Of a stretch of DNA of 64,000 nucleotides, positions 27,712-41,841 are shown one piece after another. The notes beneath the pieces were generated by a model. It had not been told where the DNA came from. It saw only the letters and a list, made by a program, of their open reading frames with translations, and searched no databases. The translations under genes and the position numbers were made by a program. Source of the stretch: Oasisia sp. SBJ-2009 (lineage: Eukaryota; Annelida; Polychaeta; Sabellida; Siboglinidae); the NCBI GenBank assembly GCA_964017155.1, contig OZ024865.1, positions 38,223,926 to 38,287,925 on the forward strand. The letters run 5' to 3'. Within the stretch, counting starts at the first letter, position 1, and each line of letters begins with the position of its first letter.

Positions 27712-29506
27712 GAAGTAGTTGACCACTTGCAATGGAAGAAGTAGTTGACCAGCTGCAAATGAAGAAGAAGTTGACTATCTCCAAAGGAAGAACCAGTTGA
27801 CCAGCTGCAATGGAAGAGGTAGTTTCCCACCTGCAATGTAAGATGTTGACCACCTGCAATGGAAGAAATAGTTGGCTCGTTGCAATGGAAGAAATTGACC
27901 ACCTGCAATGGAAGAAGCAGTTGACCAGTTTCAATGGAAGAAGTTGACCTGCTGCAATGGAAGAAGTAGTTGACAAGCTGCAATGGAAATAGAAGTTGAC
28001 CACCTGAAATGGAAGAAGTAGTTGACCAGCTGCAATGGAAGAACTTAACCATCTGCAATGGAAGAAGAAATTGACCAGATGCAATGGAAGAAATTGACCA
28101 CCTATAATGGAAGCAGTAGTTTACCAGCTGCTATGGAAGAAGTTGATCAGCTGCAATGAAAGAAGAAGTTAACCAGCTGCAATGGAATACGTAGCTGACC
28201 TGCTCCAATGGAAGAAGTTGACCAGCTGCAATGGAAGTAGTTGAAGTTGACCACCTGCAATGGAAGAAGTAGTTGACCAGCTGCATTGGAAGAAAAAGTT
28301 GACCACCTGCAATGGGAGAAGTAGTTGACCATCTGCAATGGAAGAAGTAGTTGACCAGCTGCAATGGAAGAAGTAGTTGACCACCTGCAATGGAAGAAGT
28401 AGTTGACCAGTTTCAATGGAAGAAGTTGACCAGCTGCAATGGAAGAACCAGTTGACCAGCTACAATGGAAGAAGTAGTTGACCACCTGCAATGGAAGAAG
28501 TAGTTGACCAGCTGCAATGGAAGAAGAAGTTGACCAGCTGCAATGGAAGTAGTTGAAGTTGACCACCTGCAATGGAAGAAGTAGTTGACCAGCTGCATTG
28601 GAAGAAAAAGTTGACCACCTGCAATGGAAGAAGTAGTTGACCAGTTTCAATGGAAGAAGTTAACCAGCTGCAATGGAAGAACCAGTTGACCAGCTACAAT
28701 GGAAGAAGTAGTTGACCACCTGCAATGGAAGAAGTAGTTGACCAGCTGCAATGGAAGAAGTTGACCATCTGTAATGGGAGAACCAGTTGACCAGCTACAA
28801 TGGAAGAAGTAATTGAACAGCTGCAATGGAAGAAGTAGTTGACAAGCTGCAATGGAAAAAGAAGTTGACCACCTGTAATGGAAGAAGTAGTTGACCAGCT
28901 GCTATGGAAGAACTTAACCAGCTGCGATGGAAGAAGAAGTTGACCAGATGCAATGGAAGAAGTTGACCACCTAAAATGGAAGCAGTAGTTTACCAGCTGC
29001 TATGGAAGAACTTGACCAGCTGCAATGAAAGAAGAAGCTAACCAGCTGTAATGGAATACGTAGTTGACCTGCTCCAATGGAAGAAGTTGACCAGCTGCAA
29101 TGGAAGTAGTTGAAGTTGACCACCTGCAATGGAAGAAGTAGATGACCAGCTGCAATGGAAAAAGAAGTTGACCACCTGCAATGGAAGAGGTAGTTGACCA
29201 GCTACAACGGAAGAAGTAGTTTACCAGCTGCAATGGAAGAAGAAGTTGACCATCTGCAATGCAAGAAGCAGTTGACCAGCTGCAATGGAAGAAGTTGACC
29301 ATCTGCAACGGAAGAAGTAGTTTACCAGCTGCAATGGAAGAAGTTGATGACCAGCTGCAATGGAAGAAGAAGTTGACAACCTAAAATGGAAGAAGTAGTT
29401 GACCAGCTGCAATGGAAGAAGTTGACCGCCTGCAATGGAAGAAGTTGATGACCAGCTGCAATGGAAGTAGTTAGTTAACCACCTGTAATGGAAAAAGCAG
29501 TAGTTT
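27712..29506 (-). repeat. Long minisatellite block spanning the 7.8-kb duplication junction
   Basis: About 1.8 kb of 23/26/29-bp units. The junction between the two 7,814-bp copies falls here, near 28,525, inside minisatellite, as expected for unequal crossing-over between misaligned repeat units. Confidence 0.85.
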
Positions 29507-29631
29507 GGTATGGTATTTGACCAGCTGTGGTAAAACAAGTACTTCTCCAGGTGTGATTGAAAAGTACTTCACCAGATATGACAGAAATTAGAACATGTAG
29601 TTTTGTGCAACAAGATGACAACATAACACAC

Positions 29632-29770
29632 CTTCCTGTTTTCCCCATGTGATGCGCCAGTCCTTCCTGATATGGTTGTACTCCTCCTCCAGGGACTTCA
29701 AATCCTACTCCAGCTCGATCAGTCGCTACTTCTCCTTCATGTACACATTGTCTCTCATCTCATAGTCCAC
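29632..29770 (-). pseudogene. Exon copy 23 (stops at codons 15 and 22)
   Basis: Duplicate of copy 18. Confidence 0.88.
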
Positions 29771-30842
29771 CTGAAATAAAGGACAATAACTATTACCGGT
29801 TGTGCATGCTGTTTAACATCATGTACTCTTCCTAAAAAACTACATGATCTTGTTTTCAACCTGAAGAAACAGTAACTATTACATATCCATCTAAAGAAAA
29901 TGTTAGAAATTAGGACACATGTCTACAATCTCATTCTCCACCTGAAGAAAAACTATAAAAGTAGTTGACCACCTGCAATGGAAGACGTTGTTGAACACCT
30001 AAAATGGAAGAAGTAGTTGACAAGCTACAACGGAAGAAGACGTTGACCAGCTGCAATGCAAGAAGTAGTTGACCAGCTGCGACTGAAGAAGTAAAGAAGT
30101 AGTTGACCACATGAAATGGAGGAAGAACTTGATCAGCTGCAAAGGAAGACGTAGTCGACAAGGTGCAATGGAAGAAGTTGACCACCTGCAATGGAATAAA
30201 TGTTTGACCAGCCTCAATGGAAGAAGAACTTGACTATCTGCAATGGAAGAAGTAGTCGACCAGCTGCAATAGAAGAAATACTTGAACAGCTGCAATGGAA
30301 CAAGTACTTGACCAGCTGCAAAGGAAGAAGTTGACCACCTGCAATGGAATAAATGCTTGACCAGCCTCAATGGAAGAAGAACTTGACCATCTGCAAAGGA
30401 AGAAGTAGTCGACCAGCTGCAATAGAAGAAGTACTTGACCAGCTGCAATGGAAGAAGTAGTTGATCAGCTGCAATGGAAGAAGTAGTTGACCAGCTGCAA
30501 TGGAAGAAGTAGTTGACCAGCTGCAATGGAAGAAGAAGTTGACCACCTGCAATGGAAGAAGCAGTTGACCAGCTGCAATGGAAGAAGTAGTTGACCAGCT
30601 GCAATGGAATAAAAAGTTGACCAGCTCCAATGGAAGAAGTAGTCGACCAGCTGCAATGGACGAAGAAGTTGATCAGCTGCTACGGAAGAAGTTCTTGTCT
30701 ATCAGGTAGTTGAGATGGAACATATATTTGACGAGCTGTGGTCGAACAAATACTTCTCCAGGTGTGATTGAAAAGTACATCACCAGATATGACAGAAATT
30801 ACAACATGTAGTTTTGTGCAACAAGATGACAACATAACACAC

Positions 30843-30981
30843 CTTCCTGTTTTCCCCATGTGATGCGCCAGTCCTCCCTGATATGGTTGTACTCCTCCTC
30901 CAGGGACTTCAAGTCCTCCTCCCGCTCGATCAGTGGCTACTTCTCCTTCATGTACACATTGTCTCTCATCTCATAGTCCAC
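30843..30981 (-). pseudogene. Exon copy 24 (stop at codon 15)
   Basis: Duplicate of copy 19. Confidence 0.85.
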
Positions 30982-32097
30982 CTGAAATAAAGAACAATAA
31001 CTATTACCGGTTGTGCATGCTGTTTAACATCATGTACTCTTCCTAAAAAACTACATGATCTTGTTTTCAACCTGAAGAAACAGTAACTATTAAATATCCA
31101 TCTAAAGAAAATGTTAGAAATTAGGACACATGTCTACAATCTCTTTCTCCACCTGAAGAAAAACTATGAAAGAAGTAGTTGACCACCTGCCATGGAAGAA
31201 GTTGACCACCTGCAATGGAAGAAGTTGTTGAACACCTACAATGGAAGAAGTAGTTGACAAGCTACAACGGAAGAAGCCGTTGACCAGCTGCAATACAAGA
31301 AGTAGTTGACCAGCTGCAACTGAAGAAGTAGTTGACCACATGAAATGGAGGAAGAACTTGATCAGCTGCAATGGAAGACGTACTCGACCAGGTGCAATGG
31401 AAGAAGTTGACCACCTGCAATGGAATAAATGCTTGACCAGCCTCAATGGAAGAAGAACTTGACCATCTGCAATGGAAGAAGTAGTCGACCAGCTGCAATA
31501 GAAGAAGTACTTGACCAGCTGCAATGGAACAAGTACTTGACCAACTGCAAAGGAAGAAGTTGACCACATGCAATGGAATAAATGCTTGACCAGCCTCAAT
31601 GGAAGAAGAACTTGACCACCTGCAATGGAAGAAGTAGTCGAGCAGCTGCAATAGAAGAAGTACTTGACCAGCTGCAATGGAAGAAGTAGTTGATCAGCTG
31701 CAATGGAAGAAGTAGTTGACCAGCTGCAATGGAAGAAGTAGTTGACCAGCTGCAATGGAAGAAGTAGTTGACCAGCTGCAATGGAAGAAGAAGTTGACCA
31801 CCTGCAATGGAAGATGCAGTTGACCAGCTGCAATGGAAGAAGTAGTTGAACAGCTGCAATGGAATAAAAAGTTGACCAGCTCCAATGGAAGAAGTAGTTG
31901 ACAAGCTGCAATGGACGAAGAAGTTGATCAGCTGCTATGGAAGAAGTTCTTGTCTATCAGGTAGTTGAGATGGAACACATATTTGACAAGCTCTGGTAGA
32001 ACAAATTCTTCTCCAGGTGTGATTGAAAAGTACATCACCAGATATGACAGAAATTAGAACGTGTACTTTTGTGTGACAGGATGACAACATAACACAC

Positions 32098-32236
32098 CTT
32101 CCTGTTTTCCCCATGTGATGCGCCAGTCCTCCCTGATATGGTTGTACTCCTCCTCCAGGGACTTCAAGTCCTCGTCCCGCTCGTTCAGTGGCTTCTTCTC
32201 CTTCGTGTGCACATTGTCTCTCATCTCGTAGTCCAC
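32098..32236 (-). CDS. Exon copy 25, open
   Basis: Duplicate of copy 20; open. Confidence 0.45.
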
Positions 32237-32426
32237 CTGAAATAAAGAACAATACTTATTAGTCGTTGTGCATGTTATCTAACATCATGTACACTTCCTA
32301 AAAAAGTACATGATCTTGTTTTCATCCTGAAGAAACAGTAACTATTACATATCCATCTAAAGGAAAAGTTGGAAATTAGGACACATGTCTACAATCTCAT
32401 TCTCCACCTGAAGAAAAACTATGAAA

Positions 32427-33908
32427 GAAGTAGTTGACCACTTGCAATGGAAGAAGTAGTTGACCAGCTGCAAATGAAGAAGAAGTTGACTATCTCCAAA
32501 GGAAGAACCAGTTGACCAGCTGCAATGGAAGAGGTAGCTTCCCACCTGCAATGTAAGATGTTGACCACCTGCTATGAAAGAAATAGTTGGCTCGTTGCAA
32601 TGGAAGAAATTGACCACCTGCAATGGAAGAAGCAGTTGACCAGTTTCAATGGAAGAAGTTGACCTGCTGCAATGGAAGAAGTAGTTGACAAGCTTCAATG
32701 GAAATAGAAGTTGACCACCTGAAATGGAAGAAGTAGTTGACCAGCTCCAATGGAAGAACTTAACCATCTGCAATGGAAGAAGAAATTGACCAGATGCAAT
32801 GGAAGAAATTGACCACCTATAATGGAAGCAGTAGTTTACCAGCTGCTATGGAAGAAGTTGATCAGCTGCAATGAAAGAAGAAGTTAACCAGCTGCAATGG
32901 AATACGTAGCTGACCTGCTCCAATGGAAGAAGTTGACCAGCTGCAATGGAAGTAGTTGAAGTTGACCACCTACAATGGAAGAAGTAGTTGACCAGCTGCA
33001 TTGGAAGAAAAAGTTGACCACCTGCAATGGAAGAAGTAGTTGACCAGTTTCAATGGAAGAAGTTAACCAGCTGCAATGGAAGAACCAGTTGACCAGCTAC
33101 AATGGAAGAAGTAGTTGACCACCTGCAATGGAAGAAGTAGTTGACCAGCTGCAATGGAAGAAGTTGACCATCTGTAATGGGAGAACCAGTTGACCAGCTA
33201 CAATGGAAGAAGTAATTGAACAGCTGCAATGGAAGAAGTAGTTGACAAGCTGCAATGGAAAAAGAAGTTGACCACCTGTAATGGAAGAAGTAGTTGACCA
33301 GCTGCTATGGAAGAACTTAACCAGCTGCGATGGAAGAAGAAGTTGACCAGATGCAATGGAAGAAGTTGACCACCTAAAATGGAAGCAGTAGTTTACCAGC
33401 TGCTATGGAAGAACTTGACCAGCTGCAATGAAAGAAGAAGCTAACCAGCTGCAATGGAATACGTAGTTGACCTGCTCCAATGGAAGAAGTTGACCAGCTG
33501 CAATGGAAGTAGTTGAAGTTGACCACCTGCAATGGAAGAAGTAGATGACCAGCTGCAATGGAAAAAGAAGTTGACCACCTGCAATGGAAGAGGTAGTTGA
33601 CCAGCTACAACGGAAGAAGTAGTTTACCAGCTGCAATGGAAGAAGAAGTTGACCATCTGCAATGCAAGAAGCAGTTGACCAGCTGCAATGGAAGAAGTTG
33701 ACCATCTGCAACGGAAGAAGTAGTTTACCAGCTGCAATGGAAGAAGTTGATGACCAGCTGCAATGGAAGAAGAAGTTGACAACCTGAAATGGAAGAAGTA
33801 GTTGACCAGCTGCAATGGAAGAAGTTGACCGCCTGCAATGGAAGAAGTTGATGACCAGCTGCAATGGAAGTAGTTAGTTAACCACCTGTAATGGAAAAAG
33901 CAGTAGTT
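32427..33908 (-). repeat. Long 26-bp minisatellite block
   Basis: Duplicate of the 24,613-26,094 block; no exon copy inside. Confidence 0.85.
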
Positions 33909-34034
33909 TGGTATGGTATTTGACCAGCTGTGGTAAAACAAGTACTTCTCCAGGTGTGATTGAAAAGTACTTCACCAGATATGACAGAAATTAGAACATG
34001 TAGTTTTGTGCAACAAGATGACAACATAACACAC

Positions 34035-34173
34035 CTTCCTGTTTTCCCCATGTGATGCGCCAGTCCTTCCTGATATGGTTGTACTCCTCCTCCAGGGACT
34101 TCAAATCCTACTCCAGCTCGATCAGTCGCTACTTCTCCTTCATGTACACATTGTCTCTCATCTCATAGTCCAC
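34035..34173 (-). pseudogene. Exon copy 26 (stops at codons 15 and 22)
   Basis: Duplicate of copy 21. Confidence 0.88.
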
Positions 34174-35196
34174 CTGAAATAAAGGACAATAACTATTACC
34201 GGTTGTGCATGCTGTTTAACATCATGTACTCTTCCTAAAAAACTACATGATCTTGTTTTCAACCTGAAGAAACAGTAACTATTACATATCCATCTAAAGA
34301 AAATGTTAGAAATTAGGACACATGTCTACAATCTCATTCTCCACCTGAAGAAAAACTATAAAAGAAGTAGTTGACCACCTGCAATGGAAGACGTTGTTGA
34401 ACACCTAAAATGGAAGAAGTAGTTGACAAGCTACAACGGAAGAAGACGTTGACCAGCTGCAATGCAAGAAGTAGTTGACCAGCTGCGACTGAAGAAGTAA
34501 AGAAGTAGTTGACCACATGAAATGGAGGAAGAACTTGATCAGCTGCAAAGGAAGACGTAGTCGACAAGGTGCAATGGAAGAAGTTGACCACCTGCAATGG
34601 AATAAATGTTTGACCAGCCTCAATGGAAGAAGAACTTGACTATCTGCAATGGAAGAAGTAGTCGACCAGCTGCAATAGAAGAAATACTTGAACAGCTGCA
34701 ATGGAACAAGTACTTGACCAGCTGCAAAGGAAGAAGTTGACCACCTGCAATGGAATAAATGCTTGACCAGCCTCAATGGAAGAAGAACTTGACCATCTGC
34801 AAAGGAAGAAGTAGTCGACCAGCTGCAATAGAAGAAGTACTTGACCAGCTGCAATGGAAGAAGTAGTTGACCAGCTGCAATGGAAGAAGAAGTTGACCAC
34901 CTGCAATGGAAGATGCAGTTGACCAGCTGCAATGGAAGAAGTAGTTGAACAGCTGCAATGGAACAAAAAGTTGACCAGCTCCAATGGAAGAAGTAGTCGA
35001 CCAGGTGCAATGGACGAAGAAGTTGATCAGCTGCTATGGAAGAAGTTCTTGTCTATCAGGTAGTTGAGATGGAACACATATTTGACAAGCTCTGGTAGAA
35101 CAAATTCTTCTCCAGGTGTGATTGAAAAGTACATCACCAGATATGACAGAAATTATAACGTGTACTTTTGGGTGACAGGATGACAACATAACACAC

Positions 35197-35335
35197 CTTC
35201 CTGTTTTCCCCATGTGATGCGCCAGTCCTCCCTGATATGGTTGTACTCCTCCTCCAGGGACTTCAAGTCCTCGTCCCGCTCGTTCAGTGGCTTCTTCTCC
35301 TTCGTGTGCACATTGTCTCTCATCTCATAGTCCAC
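35197..35335 (-). CDS. Exon copy 27, open
   Basis: Duplicate of copy 22; open. Confidence 0.45.
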
Positions 35336-35525
35336 CTGAAATAAAGAACAATACTTATTAGTCGTTGTGCATGTTATCTAACATCATGTACACTTCCTAA
35401 AAAAGTACATGATCTTGTTTTCATCCTGAAGAAACAGTAACTATTACATATCCATCTAAAGGAAAAGTTGGAAATTAGGACACATGTGTACAATCGCATT
35501 TTCCACCTGAAGAAAAACTATGAAA

Positions 35526-36908
35526 GAAGTAGTTGACCACTTGCAATGGAAGAAGTAGTTGACCAGCTGCAAATGAAGAAGAAGTTGACTATCTCCAAAG
35601 GAAGAACCAGTTGACCAGCTGCAATGGAAGAGGTAGTTTCCCACCTGCAATGTAAGATGTTGACCACCTGCAATGGAAGAAATAGTTGGCTCGTTGCAAT
35701 GGAAGAAATTGACCACCTGCAATGGAAGAAGCAGTTGACCAGTTTCAATGGAAGAAGTTGACCTGCTGCAATGGAAGAAGTAGTTGACAAGCTGCAATGG
35801 AAATAGAAGTTGACCACCTGAAATGGAAGAAGTAGTTGACCAGCTGCAATGGAAGAACTTAACCATCTGCAATGGAAGAAGAAATTGACCAGATGCAATG
35901 GAAGAAATTGACCACCTATAATGGAAGCAGTAGTTTACCAGCTGCTATGGAAGAAGTTGATCAGCTGCAATGAAAGAAGAAGTTAACCAGCTGCAATGGA
36001 ATACGTAGCTGACCTGCTCCAATGGAAGAAGTTGACCAGCTGCAATGGAAGTAGTTGAAGTTGACCACCTGCAATGGAAGAAGTAGTTGACCAGCTGCAT
36101 TGGAAGAAAAAGTTGACCACCTGCAATGGGAGAAGTAGTTGACCATCTGCAATGGAAGAAGTAGTTGACCAGCTGCAATGGAAGAAGTAGTTGACCACCT
36201 GCAATGGAAGAAGTAGTTGACCAGTTTCAATGGAAGAAGTTGACCAGCTGCAATGGAAGAACCAGTTGACCAGCTACAATGGAAGAAGTAGTTGACCACC
36301 TGCAATGGAAGAAGTAGTTGACCAGCTGCAATGGAAGAAGTTGACCATCTGTAATGGGAGAACCAGTTGACCAGCTACAATGGAAGAAGTAGTTTACCAG
36401 ATGCAATGGAAGAAGCAGTTGACCAGCTGCAATGGAAGAAGTAATTGAACAGCTGCAATGGAAGAAGTAGTTGACCACCTGTAATGGAAGAAGTAGTTGA
36501 CCAGCTGCTATGGAAGAACTTAACCAGCTGCAATGGAAGAAGAAGTTGACCAGATGCAATGGAAGAAGAAGTTGACCATCTGCAATGCAAGAAGCAGTTG
36601 ACCAGCTGCAATGGAAGAAGTTGACCATCTGCAACGGAAGAAGTAGTTTACCAGCTGCAATGGAAAAAGTTGATGACCAGCTGCAATGGAATAAGTAGTT
36701 GACCAGCTGCAATGGAAGAAGTAGTTGACCAGCTGCAATGGAAGAAGTTGACCACCTGCAATGGAAGAAGCAGTTGACCAGCTGCAATGGAAGAAGTAGT
36801 TGACCAGCTGCAATGGAATAAAAAGTTGACCAGCTCCAATGGAAGAAGTAGTCGACCAGCTGCAATGGACGAAGAAGTTGATCAGCTGCTACGGAAGAAG
36901 TTCTTGTC
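35526..36908 (-). repeat. Long minisatellite block
   Basis: About 1.4 kb. The left part is in the 7.8-kb duplication. The part after 36,338 is a different mix of units. Confidence 0.85.
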
Positions 36909-37051
36909 TATCAGGTAGTTGAGATGGAACATATATTTGACGAGCTGTGGTCGAACAAATACTTCTCCAGGTGTGATTGAAAAGTACATCACCAGATATG
37001 ACAGAAATTACAACATGTAGTTTTGTGCAACAAGATGACAACATAACACAC

Positions 37052-37190
37052 CTTCCTGTTTTCCCCAAGTGATGCGCCAGTCCTCCCTGATATGGTTGTA
37101 CTCCTCCTCCAGGGACTTCAAGTCCTCCTCCCGCTCGATCAGTGGCTACTTCTCCTTCATGTACACATTGTCTCTCATCTCATAGTCCAC
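37052..37190 (-). pseudogene. Exon copy 28 (stop at codon 15)
   Basis: TAG at codon 15 plus a silent change in the Thr41 codon. The acceptor-side flank is followed by a second acceptor-like element reading CTACAGGCGG in place of CTTCAGGTGG. Confidence 0.85.
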
Positions 37191-38288
37191 CTGAAATAAA
37201 GAACAATAACTATTACCGGTTGTGCATGCTGTATAACATCATGTACTCTTCCTAAAAAACTACATGATCTTGTTTTCAACCTGAAGAAACAGTAACTATT
37301 AAATATCCATCTAAAGAAAATGTTAGAAATTAGGACACATGTCTACAATCTCTTTCTCCGCCTGTAGAAAAACTATGAAAGAAGTAGTTGACCACCTGCC
37401 ATAGAAGAAGTTGACCACCTGCAATGGAAGAAGTTGTTGAACACCTACAATGGAAGAAGTAGTTGACAAGCTACAACGGAAGAAGACGTTGACCAGCTGC
37501 AATACAAGAAGTAGTTGACCAGCTGCGACTGAAGAAGTATAGAAGTAGTTGACCACATGAAATGGAGGAAGAACTTGATCAGCTGCAAAGGAAGACGTAG
37601 TCGACCAGGTGCAATGGAAGAAGTTGACCACCTGCAATGGAATAAATGCTTGACCAGCCTCAATGGAAGAAGAACTTGACCATCTGCAATGGAAGAAGTA
37701 GTCGACCAGCTGCAATAGAAGAAATACTTGACCAGCTGCAATGGAACAAGTACTTGACCAGCTGCAAAGGAAGAAGTTGACCACCTGCAATGGAATAAAT
37801 GCTTGACCAGCCTCAATGGAAGAAGAACTTGACCATCTGCAATGGAAGAAGTAGTCGACCAGCTGCAATAGAAGAAGAACTTGACCAGCTGCAATGGAAG
37901 AAGTAGTTGATCAGCTGCAATGGAAGAAGTAGTTGACCAGCTGCAATGGAAGAAGTAGTTGACCAGCTGCAATGGAAGAAGAAGTTGACCACCTGCAATG
38001 GAAGAAGCAGTTGACCAGCTGCAATGGAAGAAGTAGTTGAACAGCTGCAATGGAATAAAAAGTTGATCAGCTCCAATGGAAGAAGTAGTCGACCAGCTGC
38101 AATGGACGAAGAAGTTGATCAGCTGCTATGGAAGAAGTTCTTGTCTATCAGGTAGTTGAGATGGAACATATATTTGAAAAGCTGTGGTAGAACAAATACT
38201 TCTCCAGGTGTGATTGAAAAGTACATCACCAGATATGACAGAAATTACAACATGTAGTTTTGTGCAACAAGATGACAACATAGCACAC

Positions 38289-38427
38289 CTTCCTGTTTCC
38301 CCGATGTGATGCGCCAGTCCTCCCTGATATGGTTTTACTCCTCCTCCAGGGACTTCAAGTCCTCCTCCCGCTCGATCAGTGGCTACTTCTCCTTCGTGTG
38401 CACAGTGTCTCTCATCTCGTAGTCCAC
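38289..38427 (-). pseudogene. Exon copy 29 (stops at codons 15 and 31)
   Basis: TAG at codon 15 and, uniquely, TAA in place of Tyr31. It combines the Thr-Val-His-Thr start of open copies with the stop-bearing middle, so it is a recombinant. Confidence 0.88.
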
Positions 38428-39690
38428 CTGAAATAAAGAACAATACGTATTACTCGTTGTGCATGTTATCTAACATCATGTACACTTCCTAAAAAAGTAC
38501 ATGATCTTGTTTTCAACCTGAAGAAACAGTAACTATTACATATCCATCTAAAGGAAAAGTTGGAAATTAGGACACATATCTACAATCGCATTTTCCTCCT
38601 GAAGAAAAACTATGAAAGAAGTAGTTGACCACTTGCAATGGAAGAAGTAGTTGACCAGCTGCAAATGAAGAAGAAGTTGACTATCTCCAATGGAAGAACC
38701 AGTTGACCAGCTGCAATGGAAGAGGTAGTTTCCCACCTGCAATGTAAGATGTTGACCACCTGCAATGGAAGAAATAGTTGGCTCGTTGCAATGGAAGAAA
38801 TTGACCACCTGCAGTGGAAGAAGCAGTTGACCAGTTTCAATGGAAGAAGTTGACCAGCTGCAATGGAAGAACCAGTTGACCAGCTACAATGGAAGAAGTA
38901 GTTTACCAGATGCAATGGAAGAAGAAGTTGACCACCTGCAATGGAAGAAGCAGTTGACCAGCTGCACTGGAAGAAGTAATTGACCAGCTGCAATGGAAGA
39001 AGTTGACCACCTGCAATGGAAGAAGCAGCTGGCCAGCTGTAATGGAAGAAATAGTTGACCAGCTGCAATGGAAGAAGCTGACCAGCTGCAATGGAAGAAG
39101 AAGTTGACCACCTGCAGTGGAAGAACTAGTTCACCAGCTACAATGGAAGAAGTAGTTTACCAGCTGCAATGGAAGAAGCATTTGACCAGCTGCAATGGAA
39201 GATGTAGTTGACCACCTGTAATGGAAGAAGTAGTTGACCAGCTGCTATGGAAGAAGTTGACCAGCTGCAATGGAAGAAGAAGTTGACCGGATGCAATGGA
39301 AGCAGTTGACCACCTGCAATGGAAGAAGTAGTTGACCAGCTGCAATGGAAGACGTAGTTGACCTGTTTCAATGGAATAAGTTGACCACCTGAAATGGAAG
39401 AAGTAGTTGAGTTTGATCACCTGCTATGGAAGAAGTAGTTGACCAGCTGCAATGGAAGAAGTAGTTGACCTGCTCCAATGGAAGAAGTAGTCGACCAGCT
39501 GCAATGGACGAAGAAGTTGATCAGCTGCTACGGAAGAAGTTCTTGTCTATCAGGTAGTTGAGATGGAACATATATTTGACGAGCTGTGGTCGAACAAATA
39601 CTTCTCCAGGTGTGATTGAAAAGTACATCACCAGATATGACAGAAATTACAACATGTAGTTTTGTGCAACAAGATGACAACATAACACAC

Positions 39691-39829
39691 CTTCCTGTTT
39701 CCCCCATGTGATGCGCCAGTCCTCCCTGATATGGTTGTACTCCTCCTCCAGGGACTTCAAGTCCTCCTCCCGCTCGATCAGTGGCTACTTCTCCTTCATG
39801 TACACATTGTCTCTCATCTCACAGTCCAC
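39691..39829 (-). pseudogene. Exon copy 30 (stop at codon 15)
   Basis: TAG at codon 15 and Tyr3 to Cys. It lies at the left edge of the 3,468-bp duplication. Confidence 0.85.
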
Positions 39830-40790
39830 CTGAAATAAAGAACAATAACTATTACCGGTTGTGCATGCTGTTTAACATCATGTACTCTTCCTAAAAAACT
39901 ACATGATCTTATTTTCAACCTGAAGAAACAGTAACTATTAAATATCCATCTAAAGAAAATGTTAGAAATTAGGACACATGTCTACAATCTCTTTCTCCAC
40001 CTGTAGAAAAAACTATGAAAGAAGTAGTTGACCACCTGCCATGGAAGAAGTTGACCACCTGCAATGGAAGAAGTTGTTGAACACCTACAATGGAAGAAGT
40101 AGTTGACAAGCTACAACGGAAGAAGACGTTGACCAGCTGCAATACAAGAAGTAGTTGACCAGCTGCGACTGAAGAAGTATAGAAGTAGTTGACCACATGA
40201 AATGGAGGAAGAACTTGATCAGCTGCAAAGGAAGACGTAGTCGACCAGGTGCAATGGAAGAAGTTGACCACCTGCAATGGAATAAATGCTTGACCAGCCT
40301 CAATGGAAGAAGAACTTGACCATCTGCAATGGAAGAAGTAGTCGACCAGCTGCAATAGAAGAAATACTTGACCAGCTGCAATGGATCAAGTACTTGACCA
40401 GCTGCAAAGGAAGAAGTTGACCACCTGCAATGGAATAAATGCTTGACCAGCCTCAATGGAAGAAGAACTTGACCATCTGCAATGGAAGAAGTAGTCGACC
40501 AGCTGCAATAGAAGAAGTACTTGACCAGCTGCAATGGAAGAAGTAGTTGATCAGCTGCAATGGAAGAAGTTGACCACCTAAAATGGAAGCAGTAGTTTAC
40601 CAGCTGCTATGGAAGAAGTAGTTGACCTGCTCCAATGGAAGAAGTTGACCATCTGCAATGGAAGAAGTAGTTGACCAGCTGCAATGGAAGAAGTAGTTGA
40701 CCAGATGCAATGGAAGAAGTAGTTGACCAGCTGCAATGGAAGAAGTTGACCACCTGCAATGGAAGAAATAGTTGACCAGCTGCAATGAAA

Positions 40791-41841
40791 GAAGAAGCTA
40801 ACCAGCTGCAATGGAATACATAGTTGACCTGCTCCAATGGAAGAAGTTGACCAGCTGCAATGGAAGTAGTTGAAGGTGACCACCTGCAATGGAAGAAGTA
40901 GATGACCAGCTGCAATGGAAAAAGAAGTTGACCACCTGCAATGGAAGAGGTAGTTGCCCTGCTCCAACAGAAGAGATTGACCAGCTGGAATGGAAGAAGA
41001 AGTTGACCATCTGCAATGGAAGAACCAGTTGACCAGCTACAACGGAAGAAGTAGTTTACCAGCTGCAATGGAAGAAGAAGTTGACCATCTGCAATGCAAG
41101 AAGCAGTTGACCAGCTGCAATGGAAGAAGTTGACCATCTGCAACGGAAGAAGTAGTTTACCAGCTGCAATGGAAGAAGAAGTTGACCACCGGCAATGGAA
41201 GAACTAGTTGACCAGCTGCAATGGACGAAGCAGTTGACCAGATGCAATGGAAGAAGTAGTTTACCAGCTGCAATGGAAGAAGTAGTTGATCAGCTGCAAT
41301 GGAAGAAGTTCACCATCTGCAATGCAAGAAGCAGTTGTCCAGCTACAATGGAAGAAGAAGTTGACCAGATGCAATGGAAGAAGTAGTTGACCAGCTGCAA
41401 TGGAAGAAGTTGACCATCTGCAATGCCAGAAGCAGTTGTCCAGCTACAATGGAAGAAGAAGTTGACCAGATGCAATGGAAGAGGTTGATCACCTGCTATG
41501 AAAGAAGAAGTTGACCAGATGCAATGGAATACGTAGTTGACCAGCTCCAATGGCAGAATAAGTTGACCAGCTGCAATGGAAGAAGTAGTTGACCAGCTGC
41601 AATGGAAGAAGTAGTTGACCAGCTGCAATGGAAGAAGTAGTTGACCAGCTGCAATGGAAGAAGTAGTTGACCAGCTGCAATGGAAGAAGTAGTTGACCAG
41701 CTGCAATGGAAGAAGAAGTCGACCACCTGCAATGGAAGAAGTAGTTGACCAGCTGCAATATAATAAAAAGTTCACCAGCTGCAATGGAAGAAGTAATTGA
41801 CCAGCTGCAATTTAAGAAGTTGATGACCAGCTGCAATGGAA
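40791..41841 (-). repeat. Nested 1,051-bp duplication, copy A1
   Basis: Matches 41,842-42,892 base for base as far as I checked. It starts at GAAGAAGCTAACC. Confidence 0.85.

Larger units (their letters stand above)
20711..28524 (-). repeat. 7,814-bp tandem duplication, first copy
   Basis: Exon copies 18-22 lie inside. Each recurs exactly 7,814 bp to the right as copies 23-27. The boundary is set where 20,718 begins to match 28,532. Matching minisatellite tracts appear identical over hundreds of bases; one difference I saw is GAAATAAAGA near 26,365 against GAAATAAAGG near 34,179. Confidence 0.9.
28525..36338 (-). repeat. 7,814-bp tandem duplication, second copy
   Basis: It holds exon copies 23-27. 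Similarity to the first copy stops near 36,338, where one sequence continues GAAGAAGTTGACCATC and the other GAAGAAGAAGTTGACC. Confidence 0.9.
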
